From: Prorocentrum cordatum
Taxonomy: Eukaryota > Sar > Dinophyceae > Prorocentrales > Prorocentraceae
Assembly: GCA_963575745.1 (NCBI GenBank)
Contig: CAUYUJ010019873.1
Location: 56,442-120,441, forward strand
DNA: 64,000 nucleotides
Direction: 5' to 3'
In this document: positions 1-12,004 of the stretch, one piece after another
Layout: each line of letters opens with the position of its first letter
Position numbering within the stretch: the stretch's first letter is position 1
Made by a program: the position numbers and the translations under genes
The notes under the pieces: model-generated
What the model saw: the letters and a program-made list of their open reading frames with translations, nothing else
What the model was told of the DNA's origin: nothing
The model's database searches: none

Positions 1-3000
1 ACGTTGAGTCGACGACTGGCTCGTGGGCGCGCGACCAAGCGCCGCCAGCTCCAACGATGCGCGAAACATTACTGCCACCACATGCTGATCTTGTAGTTGA
101 ACCTGTGCACGGCATGCACTACGAAATGATTGATGAAGAAGACGGGCCTGGTCCTACAGCCTCATCTTCAGCCCATCGGACCCCGTCGATCCACGTCTCC
201 CGTTGAAGTGCGCGAGATCACTCACCAGGGCTATCCTGGGTTGTTGCTTTGAACTCAACGCCCGTAGAATTGTGGTCCAGATGGCCAGTATTTGCTTGAT
301 ATGACGCGTGAGTTCCTTGTCCACCTTGATCGCGACGCTGCGGAACATCCAGCATGTCGTTCGCGCGTGTAGCAGGGCGAGATGCCGGCGGACGCTCCGC
401 GCGCCTGCGCGCGGGCCCGCAGGCTCCATGAAGTCTTGATGGAAGAAATTTGTTTGAGGATGCAATGCTTTCTTCGCCAGCGAGGAGATGCGCAACCATG
501 CCATCCTAACTTCTGTGCCTATGGGGGCGACGATGGTGTTGAGGCCCGACGTGTCTGGGGCCGCGCGGCTATGGGACTAAGAAGAGATTCGCTGCGCGAC
601 CTTGTTGACGACCCAGACGGTCAACGCATCGGGGATCTCGCGGGCGACGTGTCTGCCCGTCAAGAGGAGCTGAACGTGGCGCGCGAAGAACTCGACGGTT
701 TCATCGGACAAGCTCAATCCCCTGGATGTGCTGGGGTTCTTCCTGTCGTATTCCGCCCGGAACATGAAGAGGGCATTTTCAGTCGCGCCCTCTCGTTTGC
801 CTTGCCAGTGGGTCTCATTGCTACCTTTGGTGGGGAAATCAGAATGAGAACTCGCCGGCGTCCCCATCGTCGCGCATTGGCGCGATGTGCGGTCCCGAGA
901 GCCCCGAAGCGGTCTCACGCTCATCGATCACTACCAATCGGCTCTGACCTTGGTCCGGCTCTGGAAACAGACCCGGAATGCACGGGGGTGGAGGGCGAAG
1001 GAGCTCTGCGAGAACTCGTGAACTATGACCCAGCACGGGGCAAATTCGACCCTGAGGATCTTCACTTCATCCTCGCCTTTCTGTTGTGCATGCGCGCCGA
1101 GCATTTCAATGGTGGATGTGTGTCTGTGTCAACTGTGCCATCTCTAACGAGGATGATGCTTTTCCAGCATTCCCGGTATGTCAACGGCCGAATCCGAGAA
1201 GACAAGTACGGGGTCTATATCAATCTTTTGTTTTCGCACGTGCCAGATATGGGGCTGACGCAGATGAAGAACGCACTATTCTGTTCGTGAGTGATGCGCA
1301 GGCAGAAGACGAATGTGAACCGCAGGCGCCACGCGCGCCGCGAGGCGGCGCCGGCGCTCCAAGACCTGAGAGACCTCTTGGTGACGGAGTGCATCGCCGC
1401 CGCGGACGAGCGCGACAAAGATGCTCGACCCGCGGGGCCGAGGCTTTGGACGTGCGAGCACTGAAACGTGCCAGGTCGGGCTTGTGCGATTGCGTGCCAT
1501 GGGGGGGGCGCGCTGCTGATTGCGACGATCGAAGCAATGCGCCTATTCGCCCGCTTGTGTCCCGTTCGCTCGACCGCGCTCTATGGGGGGCTGGTCGCCG
1601 ACTGTGGCGAGCGATTCAAACTGCGCGGCGCGCCCTGGTCTCGGCCAAGATGCCCCCCGACGAGCTTGTGGAGGGCGGCGATCGCGCCCCCCGCGGTGCG
1701 CGCCATCGCGCAGCCGACCGCCGCCTCGGACCAGGGGGCAAGCAACGGGCCCCGCTCGTCGGGGCGCTCCGCCAGCAGGATTCGGGATTTGCCCCTCAAG
1801 AAATCCGCGGAGGCCGACCTGCCAGCCCGCCTTGCGGCTGCGGCGTTGGCTCAGCGGGGGCGCGAGCACTCCGAGAAACAAAACAAAACGTACCACCGCA
1901 GTCAGATGCATCACCGGCGCAGGCCAACGCCAAGGCTGAGGTCAAATCCAAACGCCCACCAGGACGACCATCTGTCACGCCGTCGCCCTCGTCGAGGATT
2001 CCACCGAACTTTGCGTCGTCGTCGTCGCGGGGGCCCAGCCGCGAAGACGCGGGGGGAATCGCGATTCCGAGGGCCGCCGACCTTAGTGATATAGCAGATG
2101 GTACGGGGAGATCTCGCGCTGCTGGTGGTGGCGCAGCAAGGGCAGCAGACGCATGGGGCCATGGGCGAGTCGAGCTCAGAGAACCTTGCTTCGTGGATGT
2201 GTCGGGCGAGAGCTTCGACAATGACAGCACTTACGGGTCGTGAGAGGCCCGGGCCCAGGCGGGCTACCAGTCAGGTTCCCTTTCTGCACCCTGCGAAGGG
2301 TTCAGGGGATTGCGGCCCGAGCCTAGGAAGGCCCGGGGGGCAAGGCAAATGCGCAGCTCTGGGGGCCGTCGTCGCGCGCGCTCCCCTTGCGCTGGAAGGT
2401 CATGCGCGCGGAGACGGCGGCCTTCCTGATGGTGCTGGAGAACGCCTTCCCGCCTTGCAGGGCCCCGCGGGTCGCGAGGGGGTCGTGCGCTGATTGCAGA
2501 ACAAGGGGATGTGAAGACCGGGTGCAGACCAGTGGAAGCGGATCTGGCACAATATTTGTCAGCGCGTGGACTTTGACGTCGGCGAGGTGCGCCATGTGAG
2601 GCGCGCGGGTCCAAGGCTGGGGTCGAGCAGCTGCAGGGCGACGAGCTCGAGGTCGCTCGCGGTAACGGCGCCGTGGACCTGCTGGCAAAGGGGGGGCCCG
2701 AGGAGGGCGCAAACTTCGGTGAGCATCAGGCCCTCTGAGAGCTCGGTGCGACGGTGCGTTGGGCGGTGCAGAACGCGGGCCCGCGGTGCCAGGAGATGGG
2801 CGGTGACTGGCCAGGCGCGCCCAACCGCGGGCCTGGGCAGTCGCGGAGGCGCATCATCGAGCCGAAGATAGCTGACGAGGCACGAGGTGGAGCTGCAGGG
2901 CAAGTGACTGGCGTAATTCAGATTTGGTGACAAAAGGTCGGTATCCAAGCGCGTGCGTGGGGGGGGGGGCCTGTGGGGGGTCGGGCTGCCGCCCGCCGCC

Positions 3001-3490
3001 GCGGAGATCGACGGGGGCCGGCGGGGCGGGGGTAATGGCTCTCTGTGGGTGTGCGCGGCGCCCGCGGCAGCTGCAGAGTTGCCGCGGGGGGGCGCTCTGG
3101 CGGCGGGCGGCGGGGGCTTGGCGATGCTGGCCGCCCGGGTGTTCGTGGGCGTCGAGCGGGGGTTCGTGGGCCGTGCGTGGTGTGCGTGGCGTGCGAGGCC
3201 TACTCGGCGAGGGCGCGGGCTGGTCTCGGGGCGGCTTGCTCGGGGCCGTTGGAGAGGCGCGGCGCGCGCAGCAAGGGCGGTGCCAAGAGGGGGAAGCGCG
3301 ATCGCATCCTGGCAGGGAAACATCCGCAGACAGCAGAACCGCTCGATCGAACTGCAGTTCTGCCAGCGCAGCGTGGCTGAGCACTGGAGTGAGGGGCAGG
3401 CCGAGAAGGCCTGAGTCAGGTCGCGGGGGGGCGGTGGGCGGGCCTGTGGCGGGGTCCGTTGAGGGGCTTGGGTAGGAACGCGCAGCGACA
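1..3490. other. GC-rich region, no gene recognised
   Basis: No open frame here has a domain or motif I recognise. Several frames are open on both strands, as expected from high GC. On the minus strand a few stretches (about 924-577, 1799-1581 and 2745-2580) have a more protein-like, amphipathic composition than the Arg/Pro/Ala-rich shadows around them. They could be exons or remnants of one decayed minus-strand gene, but they are in different frames, lack a clear start, and match no family I know. A G-run-rich segment lies at about 2960-3115. Confidence 0.4.
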
Positions 3491-3499
3491 AACTTCATG

Positions 3500-4030
3500 G
3501 GGGCCTCTTGGGGATCCTGAGGCCGTCTGATAGGCTTCTTGGCCCGTCTGGCGCCTATGGGGCCGCCTTGGGAGCATCTCTAGGCCGTGTTGGTGCCCTC
3601 TTGGGGCGGTTCGCGGCCGTCGTGGGGCCCTCTTGAGAGACCCTTGAGCGATCTCTGTACCTTTTTTGTCCGACTTGACGCCCTTTTGGGGGTCTCTTGG
3701 GTTGTCTTGGAGCTATCTCGGAGGCCTCTTGGAGGCTTCTTGGGCCGTCTTGAGCGGTTGGAATCCCGAGCGGGCGAGAACCTCGCAGTCCTTCAACCGT
3801 TTACGGTCAATCAGTGGTTTTGGCTTCCTCGGGCTCTGTGGGAGGGCTACTTGGAGCCCTCCTGGGCCGTATGGGGGGTTTCTTCCTCCGTCCTGATGCT
3901 GTCTTGGGAGCCTCTTGGGCCGTTTTGGGCCGTCTTGGGGGCCGTCGTGAGGCTGTCTTAAAAGACTCTTGAACTATTTTTGCCATCTGGAGCCGTTTTA
4001 TTGTCGCCGTGGCTGTCTTGGTAGCCGTCT
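3500..4030. repeat. degenerate CTTGGGCCGTCTTGG-type minisatellite
   Basis: Short diverged units built on CTTGGG, GCCGTCTTGG and GAGCCTCTTGGG recur throughout, so all three plus-strand frames give Leu/Gly/Trp/Ser-rich pseudo-peptides. The same unit type recurs at about 17,490-17,660 inside another repeat, so this is a dispersed minisatellite family. Confidence 0.6.
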
Positions 4031-4390
4031 TGGAGGCCATGTTGGCCGTCCGGAGGGCGAAAAGGGCGCTGGGGAGCAACTTCAGGGGGGCCAATTTTGG
4101 AACCCCGCGTGTGAGCCAGGGGGGTGGGGGGCACTTAGAAGCCATGGAGGAAACATTCCCAGAGGGAGCTCATGAGCATTCCACTGCGCCCATTCCGTGC
4201 CCACGGCATAGTGGCGGATCTTTCCAGGAAGCGCGAGGTCCAGTGTGGCTGCGACCTGGCAGAGCCCCTCCGCCCCCCCGCGCGCGCGCCCCGTGGCCGA
4301 CAGGAGGGCGACGAGGACGTTGCCGTCGGCGCCAGCGGAGGCGGTCGGCGCGTGCGGCCCACGGACCCCCTCCGCATCCCGCCCATTTTG

Positions 4391-4514
4391 CGCCCCCCCC
4401 CCTCTCCCTCTCTTTCGTTCTCTCTCGTTCTCTCTCTCTCTCTCACTCTCGCTCCCTCCCTCCGTCCCCCGTCCCCGTCTCCCTCTTTCTTTGTCCCTCT
4501 CTCTCCCTCTCCTA
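4391..4514. repeat. CT-rich low-complexity tract
   Basis: An almost unbroken run of C and T made of CTCT and CCCTCT units. Confidence 0.85.
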
Positions 4515-4557
4515 AACCTGCTGTGAATCATTGTGGCAACCGGGGCGCTCTGCTTCG

Positions 4558-4676
4558 GACGGGCGCATCATCATCACCACCATTGCCACCATCATTTCGA
4601 TCATTGTTATCACCACCGCCTTCACCACCATCACCACCACCACCGTCATCATCATCAACACCATCAACGTCATCAC
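4558..4676. repeat. (CAT/CAC)n imperfect trinucleotide repeat
   Basis: Imperfect CAT, CAC and ACC trinucleotides with scattered substitutions. It is the same class as the longer arrays at 5.9-6.7 kb and 12.4-12.8 kb. A short AT-alternating stretch (gtatatacgtatatatatat) follows at about 4,714-4,733. Confidence 0.8.
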
Positions 4677-4860
4677 TAGTCGGCCGTTTTGCGGTTGATC
4701 GGGAATTTGTGTGTGTATATACGTATATATATATAAATAAGTGAAAGGGCGTGTGCTTAAGAGCGAAAGGAAAAAGGAACGCGGTGGTGTCGCGGTTGAG
4801 GATGAGGCGGGTGAGGACCAGGAGGGCCAGGCTCGCCTTCCTGATCTTCACCACCTCATC

Positions 4861-5045
4861 AAACTCTCCTCCTCTTCCTCTCTTCCTTCCTCCCCTTCTC
4901 CGTCCTCCTGCGTCGTCCTCCCTGCTCCTCCTCCCCCTCGTCCTCCTCTTCTTCGTCGTCCTCCTCCTCCTCCTCGTCCTCCTCCCCTCTTCCCTCTGGC
5001 CTCCTACGTCTTCCTCCCTGCTCCTCCTGGTCATCGTCATCGGGG
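4861..5045. repeat. (CTC/CTT)n pyrimidine-rich repeat
   Basis: Imperfect CTC/CTT/CGT trinucleotides. Apparent Ser/Leu-rich (plus) and Glu/Arg-rich (minus) open frames over it are repeat translations. Confidence 0.8.
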
Positions 5046-5059
5046 GCCCCCTCGGGCGG

Positions 5060-5860
5060 CGATTTGGCGATTTTGCCTGGGTGTCTCGGGCGAGAACCCC
5101 AGATTGGGACGCGCCCGGGCCGCCTTTTGCTAGGACGACTCGGGCGAGAGCGCAGAGTGGCACATGCCTGCAGAGTGCGCCCCCGGCGCGCCGTGGCGTG
5201 CGCCGGCAGGTCCCCGGCAATGGCTGGGGGCGCGGTGGCGCTGGTCTTTCTCGCGCGCCCGGGGTCGCCTTCGAGAGGATGTCTCGAGCGACAGCCCCGA
5301 CGGGGACACGCCCTGCGCGCCCCGGCCTGCGCTGGCAGATCCCGGGAAGTGGTCCCTGGAGGCCTGACGTTCTCGCGCGCTGTGGGTGTCTCGAGCGAAA
5401 AAGCCCCGGGCTGGGAGACGCCCCGGTGAGCCCGGGCGCGCGTCTGAGAACCTCGGGGGAAGGCTCTCGGGGACAGTTTTCTGAGGATGTCCAACGCGCG
5501 AGGGCGCTGGTTTGGGATTCGTTTCCCAGGTTTCCCGGATTTCCCAGGAACGGAACTCTACAAGGGGGCCATTCAGGACTTTCTTGGGGCGGCTCGGGGA
5601 GCTGGTTTCTTGAGGGTGTCCCACGCGAGGGTGCCAGTTTGGAATGCGTCGTGGGATTTCTCGGTTTTCCTGGATGTCCCGGAAACCGAGCAAGGGGTCC
5701 TCCCAATGCCTTCTTGGGGAGGTTCGGGGGGCCGGTTTTCTGAGGATGTCCTACGCGAGAACGCTGGTTCGGAGTTCGTCCCCGGATCTTCCGAATTTCC
5801 TGGATCTTCGGGATTTTTTCGGATTCCCCAGATTTCCCAGAAACGGACCAAGGGGGGCGA
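5060..5860. repeat. diverged tandem repeat, period about 130 bp
   Basis: The core TTCTGAGGATGTCC.ACGCG recurs at about 5,474, 5,607 and 5,734. Each copy is followed by a stretch of the GGTTTGGGATTCGT...CCCGGATTTCCC type. More diverged copies extend back to about 5,060. A minus-strand open frame of 477 codons runs over it but consists of the repeated unit, so I do not call it a gene. Confidence 0.65.
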
Positions 5861-5931
5861 TCGGCGGGACCATTCCTTCGCGCGCCAGGGGTCAAGATGG
5901 CGTGAGTTCTCAAGACAAGCTTCCTCAAATT

Positions 5932-6097
5932 CACGATCACCACCAAGATTACCACCACCACTACCAGCCAACATCATCATCATCATCATCATCAGCATCA
6001 ACATCATCACACTCAGCATCGTCATCATCATCATCATCATCAAACTAATCTTCATCAGCATCAACATCACCATCATCACCATCAACATCGACATCGA

Positions 6098-6143
<46 letters not shown>

Positions 6144-6693
6144 TTCATCATCATCATTACCGAAACCATCATCATCGTCATCCTCATCATCCTCATCATC
6201 AGCATCATCATCATCATCGTCATCATCATCATGATCATCGTCATCATCATTATCATTATCTTCAGTATCATCATCATCGTCATAATCATCATCAGCATCA
6301 TCGTCATCGTCATCGCCATCGTCATCGTTTTCATCATCATTATCATCATCATCAGTGTCACTATTACCATCACCATCACCATCATTATCACCATCACCAT
6401 CACCATCACCATCACCATCACCATCACCATCACCATCACCGTCACCATCACCATCACCATCACCATCACCATCACCATCCATCACCATCACCATCACCAT
6501 CACCATCACCATCACCATCACCATCACCATCACCATCACCATCACCATCACCATCACCATCACCATCACCATCACCATCACCATCACCATCACCATCACC
6601 ATCACCATCACCATCATCTCCATCATCATAATCATCACCATACTCATCATACTCATCATACTCATCGTCATCATCGTCACCATCGTCATCACC
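5932..6693. repeat. (ATC)n and (CATCAC)n microsatellite array, about 760 bp
   Basis: The first half is mostly (ATC/TCA)n with interruptions. From about 6,363 to 6,615 it is a very regular (ACCATC)n hexamer. Reading frames give poly-His, Ile-Thr and Asp-Gly runs in different frames, which are repeat translations. Confidence 0.95.
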
Positions 6694-6695
6694 CA

Positions 6696-6770
6696 GTTCT
6701 TGTTCCCCCTACCTGCCACGCTTTCTTGTGGCCCTTCGTGGCTCTGTCTCAAATTCGTTCAAGCTAATTA
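6696..6770. repeat. dispersed repeat next to a CAT array
   Basis: This segment (core CGCTTTCTTGTGG followed by AAATTCGTTCAAGC) is repeated in diverged form at about 12,132-12,190, again beside a CAT-type array. The same flank seems to travel with the microsatellite. Confidence 0.5.
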
Positions 6771-7903
6771 AACACTTCCGCGGCTCATGCCAGCTCTTGT
6801 TCAGGGGTGGCCCGGCATCGTAACTTGGGCAGCGGATCGACCCCTGAACAGCGAGGTGGTCGCCGAGGCGGTTACCTGCGCGTTCGCCGTGCAAATCTTG
6901 GGCGGCGCGCGCGTCGCCTTGGGCTCCTTTTCATCGCGGGGCTCGTGAGCGGGTAGTTCTTCGGCTCCGCCAATGGTCGGTTGTGCTGCTCCTCTCAAGC
7001 AGGACATCGGCAGCGGCCGCGAGATCCAGTGGCACGCGAGCGGCGCGCGGCAGGCCCGCACCATCGTGGGCGTCGCGACGGAGAGCGCCTACACGACTAC
7101 GCGAACATCCTGGCACAGGCTCCTCCCTCGGGAGCGGAGACGAGAAGCGAGCTGTCCTTCGTGCTCACTCCAGGCGGAGACATGTGCCCTCGCGTGCTGA
7201 ACACCGCCGTGATACGAGGGGCATCGACGGTCCGCCAAGAGCGGAAAAGGGGCCACGCATCAGTGGCTGTTGGCACGGCCCCGGGCGCGGCAACCCGAGG
7301 ACCCGCGGCAGCGACGGGGTCCCCGAACCCGCCGAGCTCCTGGAGGCAGCGGCGGCCGCGTCGGCCCGATTCCGCCGGCGAAGTGATCGCGAGCTCGAGG
7401 CAGACGGCGCCGTCAGCGGCGAGTCGAGCCTCGGCCTCGGGAGAAGGTGTCCAGCTGAAGCGTTTTGCTCACGAGCGAGGTTTAAAGCAGCGCGTGCGCA
7501 GGCCAACTCGTGGACAATCTTTGCTTGATCTTGTTTAACAGACGTCTGAATTAGTGCGGGCTGAAGTCTTAAGCGAATTAGCTGATCATTGCGCCGTTTT
7601 AATGAGTTTCTAGATTCCGCTTTAATTGTGGGGCGTAAAGACACGCCCTAAGCCAGACGGGAAAACGGCGGCATTGTCCAGCAGTGACCAGTCCAGCTCC
7701 GCGGAGCTCGCCAGCCTCAGCGTGGGCGCGGTCATCATCGGCGAGGGCCCTGGGTTTGCTCGAGTGGGCCGAGTGTTCTACGTTCTCCAGTGCGGCAGCC
7801 CTGACACGTCGCTTGGCGCCAGAGTGCTGGCGCTGACGGAGACGGCAGGGGATGGACGTCATCTCGGGTTCCGAGGGGGGGTGCAGCTTTTGACCGAGAC
7901 GAG
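6771..7903. other. GC-rich segment, probably the 5' part of the decayed retroelement
   Basis: No motif is recognised with confidence. The segment lies directly upstream of the retroelement remnant at 7.9-10.6 kb and has protein-like plus-strand stretches in changing frames (for example 7,626-8,045), so it may be that element's 5' region. Confidence 0.3.
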
Positions 7904-9011
7904 TTGGCCGCGTTGGCGCTTCCTCGGACCCAGGGCCACTGGTTGGGTTTGCAGATTATTTCAGAGAACAGGACGTGGCCCCGCGCTCCCGCCATGCTCG
8001 CTTCAAGGTGTGGGCGGGTCTGTCTGCCGCGGATCCAAGAGTTGATTTTCGTGAGTTTTGCCTCGGGCAGTTGCAGATCGTTATCCAGTTTTGACCAGCT
8101 TGACCTATCATAGCTGGCGATCGTCGAGCTCATGTGCCGAAGGGCGCAAATGATTGAACGCAAGTGTCGAGACCGTTGCCTCCCTCGCAGGGGAAGTGCC
8201 GCCAACAACCTCGCCGGGGGCGAGCGCATTCATCTAGGCGCATCAGAGACCGGGCGCTTGACGATCTTTCCCGCGCTGTCCACGTACGCGACCGACGATT
8301 TACAGCGTGAGACCGCCGTCGTGAAGGAGAGGCGCGAAGTGCGGGTGGAGAGGAGCGCCGCTCGTCGCGCCGGTGGCGGCGTCGGTGGCGCTGGCGGCGG
8401 GAACGAGGACAAGGGGTTTCAGAGTCGCGCGGGTAAGTCGGCAAGTATGATCAAAGCTTGACGGAAAAGTTGGCTAGGTTTCAGCGGCGGCGGTGGCCGC
8501 CGCGGGAAAATGCGCTGTTCGGAAACCGTGTCCGTGCCGCGGGAGCTGCTCTCTGTTCCCACGGCGCTGCGAGTCGAGGGGGATTTCTGTGGCTGTCGCT
8601 GCTCAGCTCGTTATTGTTGCAGCAAAGCTCGCCGACGTTTTGGCGCTCCACGCTGGGCCGCCGAGGCCGTCCACCGTCTGAACTGGTTGTTCGGCCGCGA
8701 CGTGTCCAGCGAGTGCAGTTCTCTTTCTGTGGGTCAGAGTCTTTGCGTCGAGACACTGAGGTAGCGAATTGAGGTCCTGTGCGGGCCTCCTTGCGCGTCT
8801 GTGGCAGGCCTCGCGGAGCTGTGCCTTAGCGCCTCTGGCTGCGACTGCAGCCCAGTTGAATCCATCGTGCGCTTCGAAGGTCGCGAGCCTGCACGGTGAC
8901 GCCTTCAAGTGTGATGCTTCGGCGTCGCTGGTGGGTCACCCTCGCGAGCGGTGTCGCGACCGGCGTCGGCGCTGGTTGCGTGGCCCCGATCAGGGCCCGG
9001 AGCCTGTCAGC

Positions 9012-9745
9012 CCTTACTTCGATGAGAAGCTTCGGCGGTCTCCTCGCCGCTGCGCGCGCTTCTCGGGCGAAATGTATTCTGCAGGCGTGATTTGTTTTCT
9101 GCGCCGTGCGAGGCGTCTGTTGATTTGTTCTGCGCGCGACCGATTGCGGCTGATCCTCGACGCGCGGGCTGTGGACCAGGAGTTCGGCGCCTATTTCCGC
9201 GGGCGTCTGGCGAGGCTTGAGGAGCTCTGCCTATGCCAGCCTGTCCATGAACGGCCTTCTACCGCGTCCAGTCGCCACCTGGCCCTGATGATGTTTTCGT
9301 TGCCGCTCCTCTCGGTGGGCGCGCCAATGGAGTTTTGTCCCCGGCTGGGATTTGACGCGGCGGGCTCGTCGAAGTTGTCGCCCGTGCTAACGGCGTTACC
9401 AATTGGATGGAGTTCGAGTTTGTATTTCTGCCAAGCGCTGATTGGCTGCTGGCTTCCCCGAAGAGCGGTGCGTCTGGGGCCGGAAAGGCGCCCGACGTGT
9501 CGACTTAGGCGGGCGTGGCCTGCTACGTCGACCACGCGGTCGTAGTCGGGTGCGACCGAGGGCGCGGGGTTTCCGCGGTCGCCCAGGAGGCGCACCAGCA
9601 GTTGGAGAACAGCAACTTGAGATGTACGGGCATCATCTAGGAGTCGGACGCCCAGTTGCTTACTGGCGTGATTTTCAACTTCGCCACGGGCCGCATCTCG
9701 GTGAGCGAGGGCCGCTTCGGGCGCTTGCGATTGGCTCTGTTGGAG
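9012..9745 (+). pseudogene. reverse transcriptase domain remnant
   Basis: Visible pieces in order are PYFDEKLRRSPRRCARF (from 9,012), LRLILDARAVDQEF (about 9,144, first palm-strand region), LTALPIGWSSSLYFCQALI (about 9,390-9,450, the conserved GW-x-S segment), YVDH at 9,524-9,535 in place of the catalytic Y-x-D-D, then VVVGCDRGRG and GVIFNFATGRISVSEGRF (about 9,660-9,715). The first pieces are in one frame and YVDH onwards in another, so at least one indel lies between about 9,460 and 9,520. The second catalytic Asp reads His. With the frameshift and stops, the enzyme cannot be active. Confidence 0.7.
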
Positions 9746-9755
9746 GTGGCCGACC

Positions 9756-10545
9756 GTGCATGCTGCCGCTGCTGGGCCACTGCGCGTGGGCCGCCATCCT
9801 CGGGCGCTTCCTGCTGTCGGTATTCCGCAGCGCCCACCGCTTCGCTCGCTTCGCGGGGTCGCGGCGCTGGTGGATGTGGCCCAAGGTGGTCGCCGAGTGC
9901 CGGGTGGCAGCGAGCCTGATTGCCTTCGCCTGCGTTGGCGCGAAGCTACTCGTGGACCGCGTGTTCTTAGCGACCGACGCCTCGACGGGTCTGGGGGGGC
10001 GTTGGGGTTGCGGCGTCGGCGGATGTGCCGTCGCCGAGAAGCCGTCCGTGGAATGGGGGTGCCGCGTAGTCAGCGGCGGCGCGCTTGGAGTGCTAGCGCG
10101 GCGGGGCTGAGGGCGCGGCGCAAGCGCGCCGAGGTGCTCTCGAGACTCCTGTCGGAGATGAGCTCTGCAGCCCTGGCTCGGCGACGCGCTCGCTGGGCCG
10201 CGACTTCTTCGCCGAGCTTGACCCCGTTCTCTTTCCCACTGTCGTCGTGGAAGCTTGAGCCCTTCGGGCGCGTGGGGCCGTCCTGGGAACTTCGCGCGGC
10301 TGGGGGGCCGCGCCTGGATTGCTGGCGTGCGTTGTCGCCTCCGCAGTGTGGCCTCGTTTGCGCGCGTCATTATCTCGCCGCGTGATAATTTGAGCCTGGC
10401 ATTTGCGCGGGGAGAGGGCATTTGTTTCACTGCGTAATGAATCAGACTTGCAGTGAGTTGGCAGCTTTGTGTATCCCATCGGGCCTGTCCGTCGCCGTTC
10501 GCTGGTTCCCGAGCGAGTCCACTTGTCGACGAGGGCAGTCGGGCG
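9756..10545 (+). pseudogene. RNase H-like / connection domain remnant of the same element
   Basis: The frame opens with LLGHCAWAAILGRFLLSVF, runs through WMWPKVVAECRVAASLI and FLATDASTGLGGRWGCGV (T-D-A-S is the usual first acidic strand of RNase H). It resumes after further damage with DNLSLAFA at about 10,384 and WFPSEST...DEGSRAI at about 10,500-10,545. This is the order seen in RT-RNase H proteins where D-N precedes a W-x-P-S-E segment. The piece follows the RT remnant directly but in a different frame. Confidence 0.6.
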
Positions 10546-10620
10546 ATCGGGCGCCCGCCTGTCTCCCGCGAGCGTGGCGGGCGGCATGCTGGTGGCCGCG
10601 GGGCCGATGGACTCGCGAGG

Positions 10621-11740
10621 GCCCTTATGTCGCCCGTGGGTGCTGGCTGTGATCGGGGTCGGCCTCCGGCTGAAGGACCTGGAGTTTGCGGCGGCGCTGC
10701 GGCTGGCCTGGGAAGGCATGCTGAGTCTCGTACCTCGTCAGCATGGCCGCGAAGGCGCTAGTGGGCTCTGGGCGGGGCTCGCGGCCCGTCTGGGCCCTGC
10801 TTCTGCGCCCGAGCTCGGATGAGGGCGACGGGCGAGATCGTGGGCGCCGGCGAGGGTGTGAACGGTCGGCGTCGGAGTTGAAGCAGGGCGGCGGCTGCGG
10901 GCTGAAGTGCCTGCCCGGCGCGCTGGCCCCGAACTTTCTTCCGCGGTCGTTCGGCGGCCCCGCCTTCGCGGCGCGCTTCGGGGAGCGGCTGGGCACCCTT
11001 CCAGGCGCCCCGCCGGCAATGGCCTGCCAGGTCCGCCGTGGAGCGGCGAGCCACGCCGCGTCGGTTCAGGCGTGGCGCTGTCAGGCATCAGCGAGCGCTT
11101 GCGGTGCGCCGCGCCGGCCCGCGCAGCAGCGCGCGCCGCGCCGCGCGCGTCCGCCGCCTCGCACTGCTGAGCGAGGCGGCGCTGAGAGTCTTGGAGTGGC
11201 CCGAGGCAGTGGTCGGGAAGTCGGGCCGCCTTCTTGCCGCCAAGTGTGCCGCGGCCCTTGCGAGCCAACTGCGACGGGGATTGCGGATTGGGCTGGGTGA
11301 AAGGAGGCGGGTCTTCGCGTGCGTTGACTTCTTAGAAGGCGAGATCAGTCAGCGGCTTTCGAAATCAAGCGAGCGCTCCACCGTCTGGATCGATGGTTCC
11401 CCAGGCGACCTGCCTGTTGTGAAAAGAGGTGCTCGATGGGTGGGTCGGTTCGCGGGTGCTCCGTGGCATGCGCGCGGCGCTGCCGCGCGCGACGCTGAGT
11501 GTCGCGAAGGGGGCCGCTGCTATGCTTTGCGCGCCAATGCCCGCCAATTTGTTCTTAATCTCTTCAAGGTTGCTCGTGCCACTCCAGAGGTATTTCGCCG
11601 TGCGGTCGTCGTCTATCCCGAACTTTCGGTTGACGACTGCCTGCGATATTATTCCAACGAATGGGTCGGTAAACGAGGGGCTTGGTCCACGGTGATTTCG
11701 CCCAACGGCCGTGCCCGACGTGAATTGATTGTCAGTTTGT
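10621..11740. other. GC-rich segment without recognised gene
   Basis: Frames are open on both strands through composition. A tyrosine recombinase would be expected downstream of a DIRS-like RT/RNase H, but I could not find its motifs here. The segment may be the retroelement's decayed 3' part. Confidence 0.3.
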
Positions 11741-11741
11741 G

Positions 11742-11743
<2 letters not shown>

Positions 11744-11775
<32 letters not shown>
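11744..11775. repeat. (GT)16 microsatellite
   Basis: A perfect GT dinucleotide run followed by six T. Confidence 0.95.
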
Positions 11776-11779
<4 letters not shown>

Positions 11780-12004
11780 TTGGGACCCTGTCTCGAACAG
11801 CGCCCTGCGGTGTCCGCTTGGCCCGACGATGGTCTCGCCCTCGGGTTCGCCGTTATTTTTTTGGCTGAGCTGTCAGGGCGGTTTGCCGAGCCCCTTAGAA
11901 GCAGGGCCGATGTAATGCAGGTAACTTGTTCCACTTTGCGCGCTGACATGGCCCAGCGACCAGTTCGTGCTGTTTCGGGGGCGGGGTGTTCTGCTCGAGC
12001 CTGT

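Larger units (their letters stand above)
7904..10620 (+). mobile_element. decayed dinoflagellate retroelement (RT plus RNase H, possibly DIRS-like)
   Basis: Translated segments in successive plus-strand frames fall in the order expected of one element. An N-terminal part (8,090-8,420) carries FDQLDL, then a stop, then LAIVELMCRRAQMIE and QRETAVVKERREVRVERS. Reverse transcriptase motifs lie at 9,012-9,745 and RNase H-like motifs at 9,756-10,545. Segments of this order and wording recur in dinoflagellate genomes (from memory). Multiple stops and frame changes show it is dead. I see no LTR, terminal repeat or tyrosine recombinase, so assignment to DIRS-like elements is a guess from the RT/RNase H style. 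Confidence 0.65.

Noticed and set aside
382-2243. Plus-strand proteins of 302 and 385 codons
   Set aside because: Arg/Pro/Ala-rich composition typical of GC-rich shadow frames, overlapping each other and minus-strand frames; no domain visible.
5487-6767. Poly-His / Ile-Thr protein (426 codons) and Met-Val minus-strand protein
   Set aside because: Readings of the ATC/CATCAC microsatellite.
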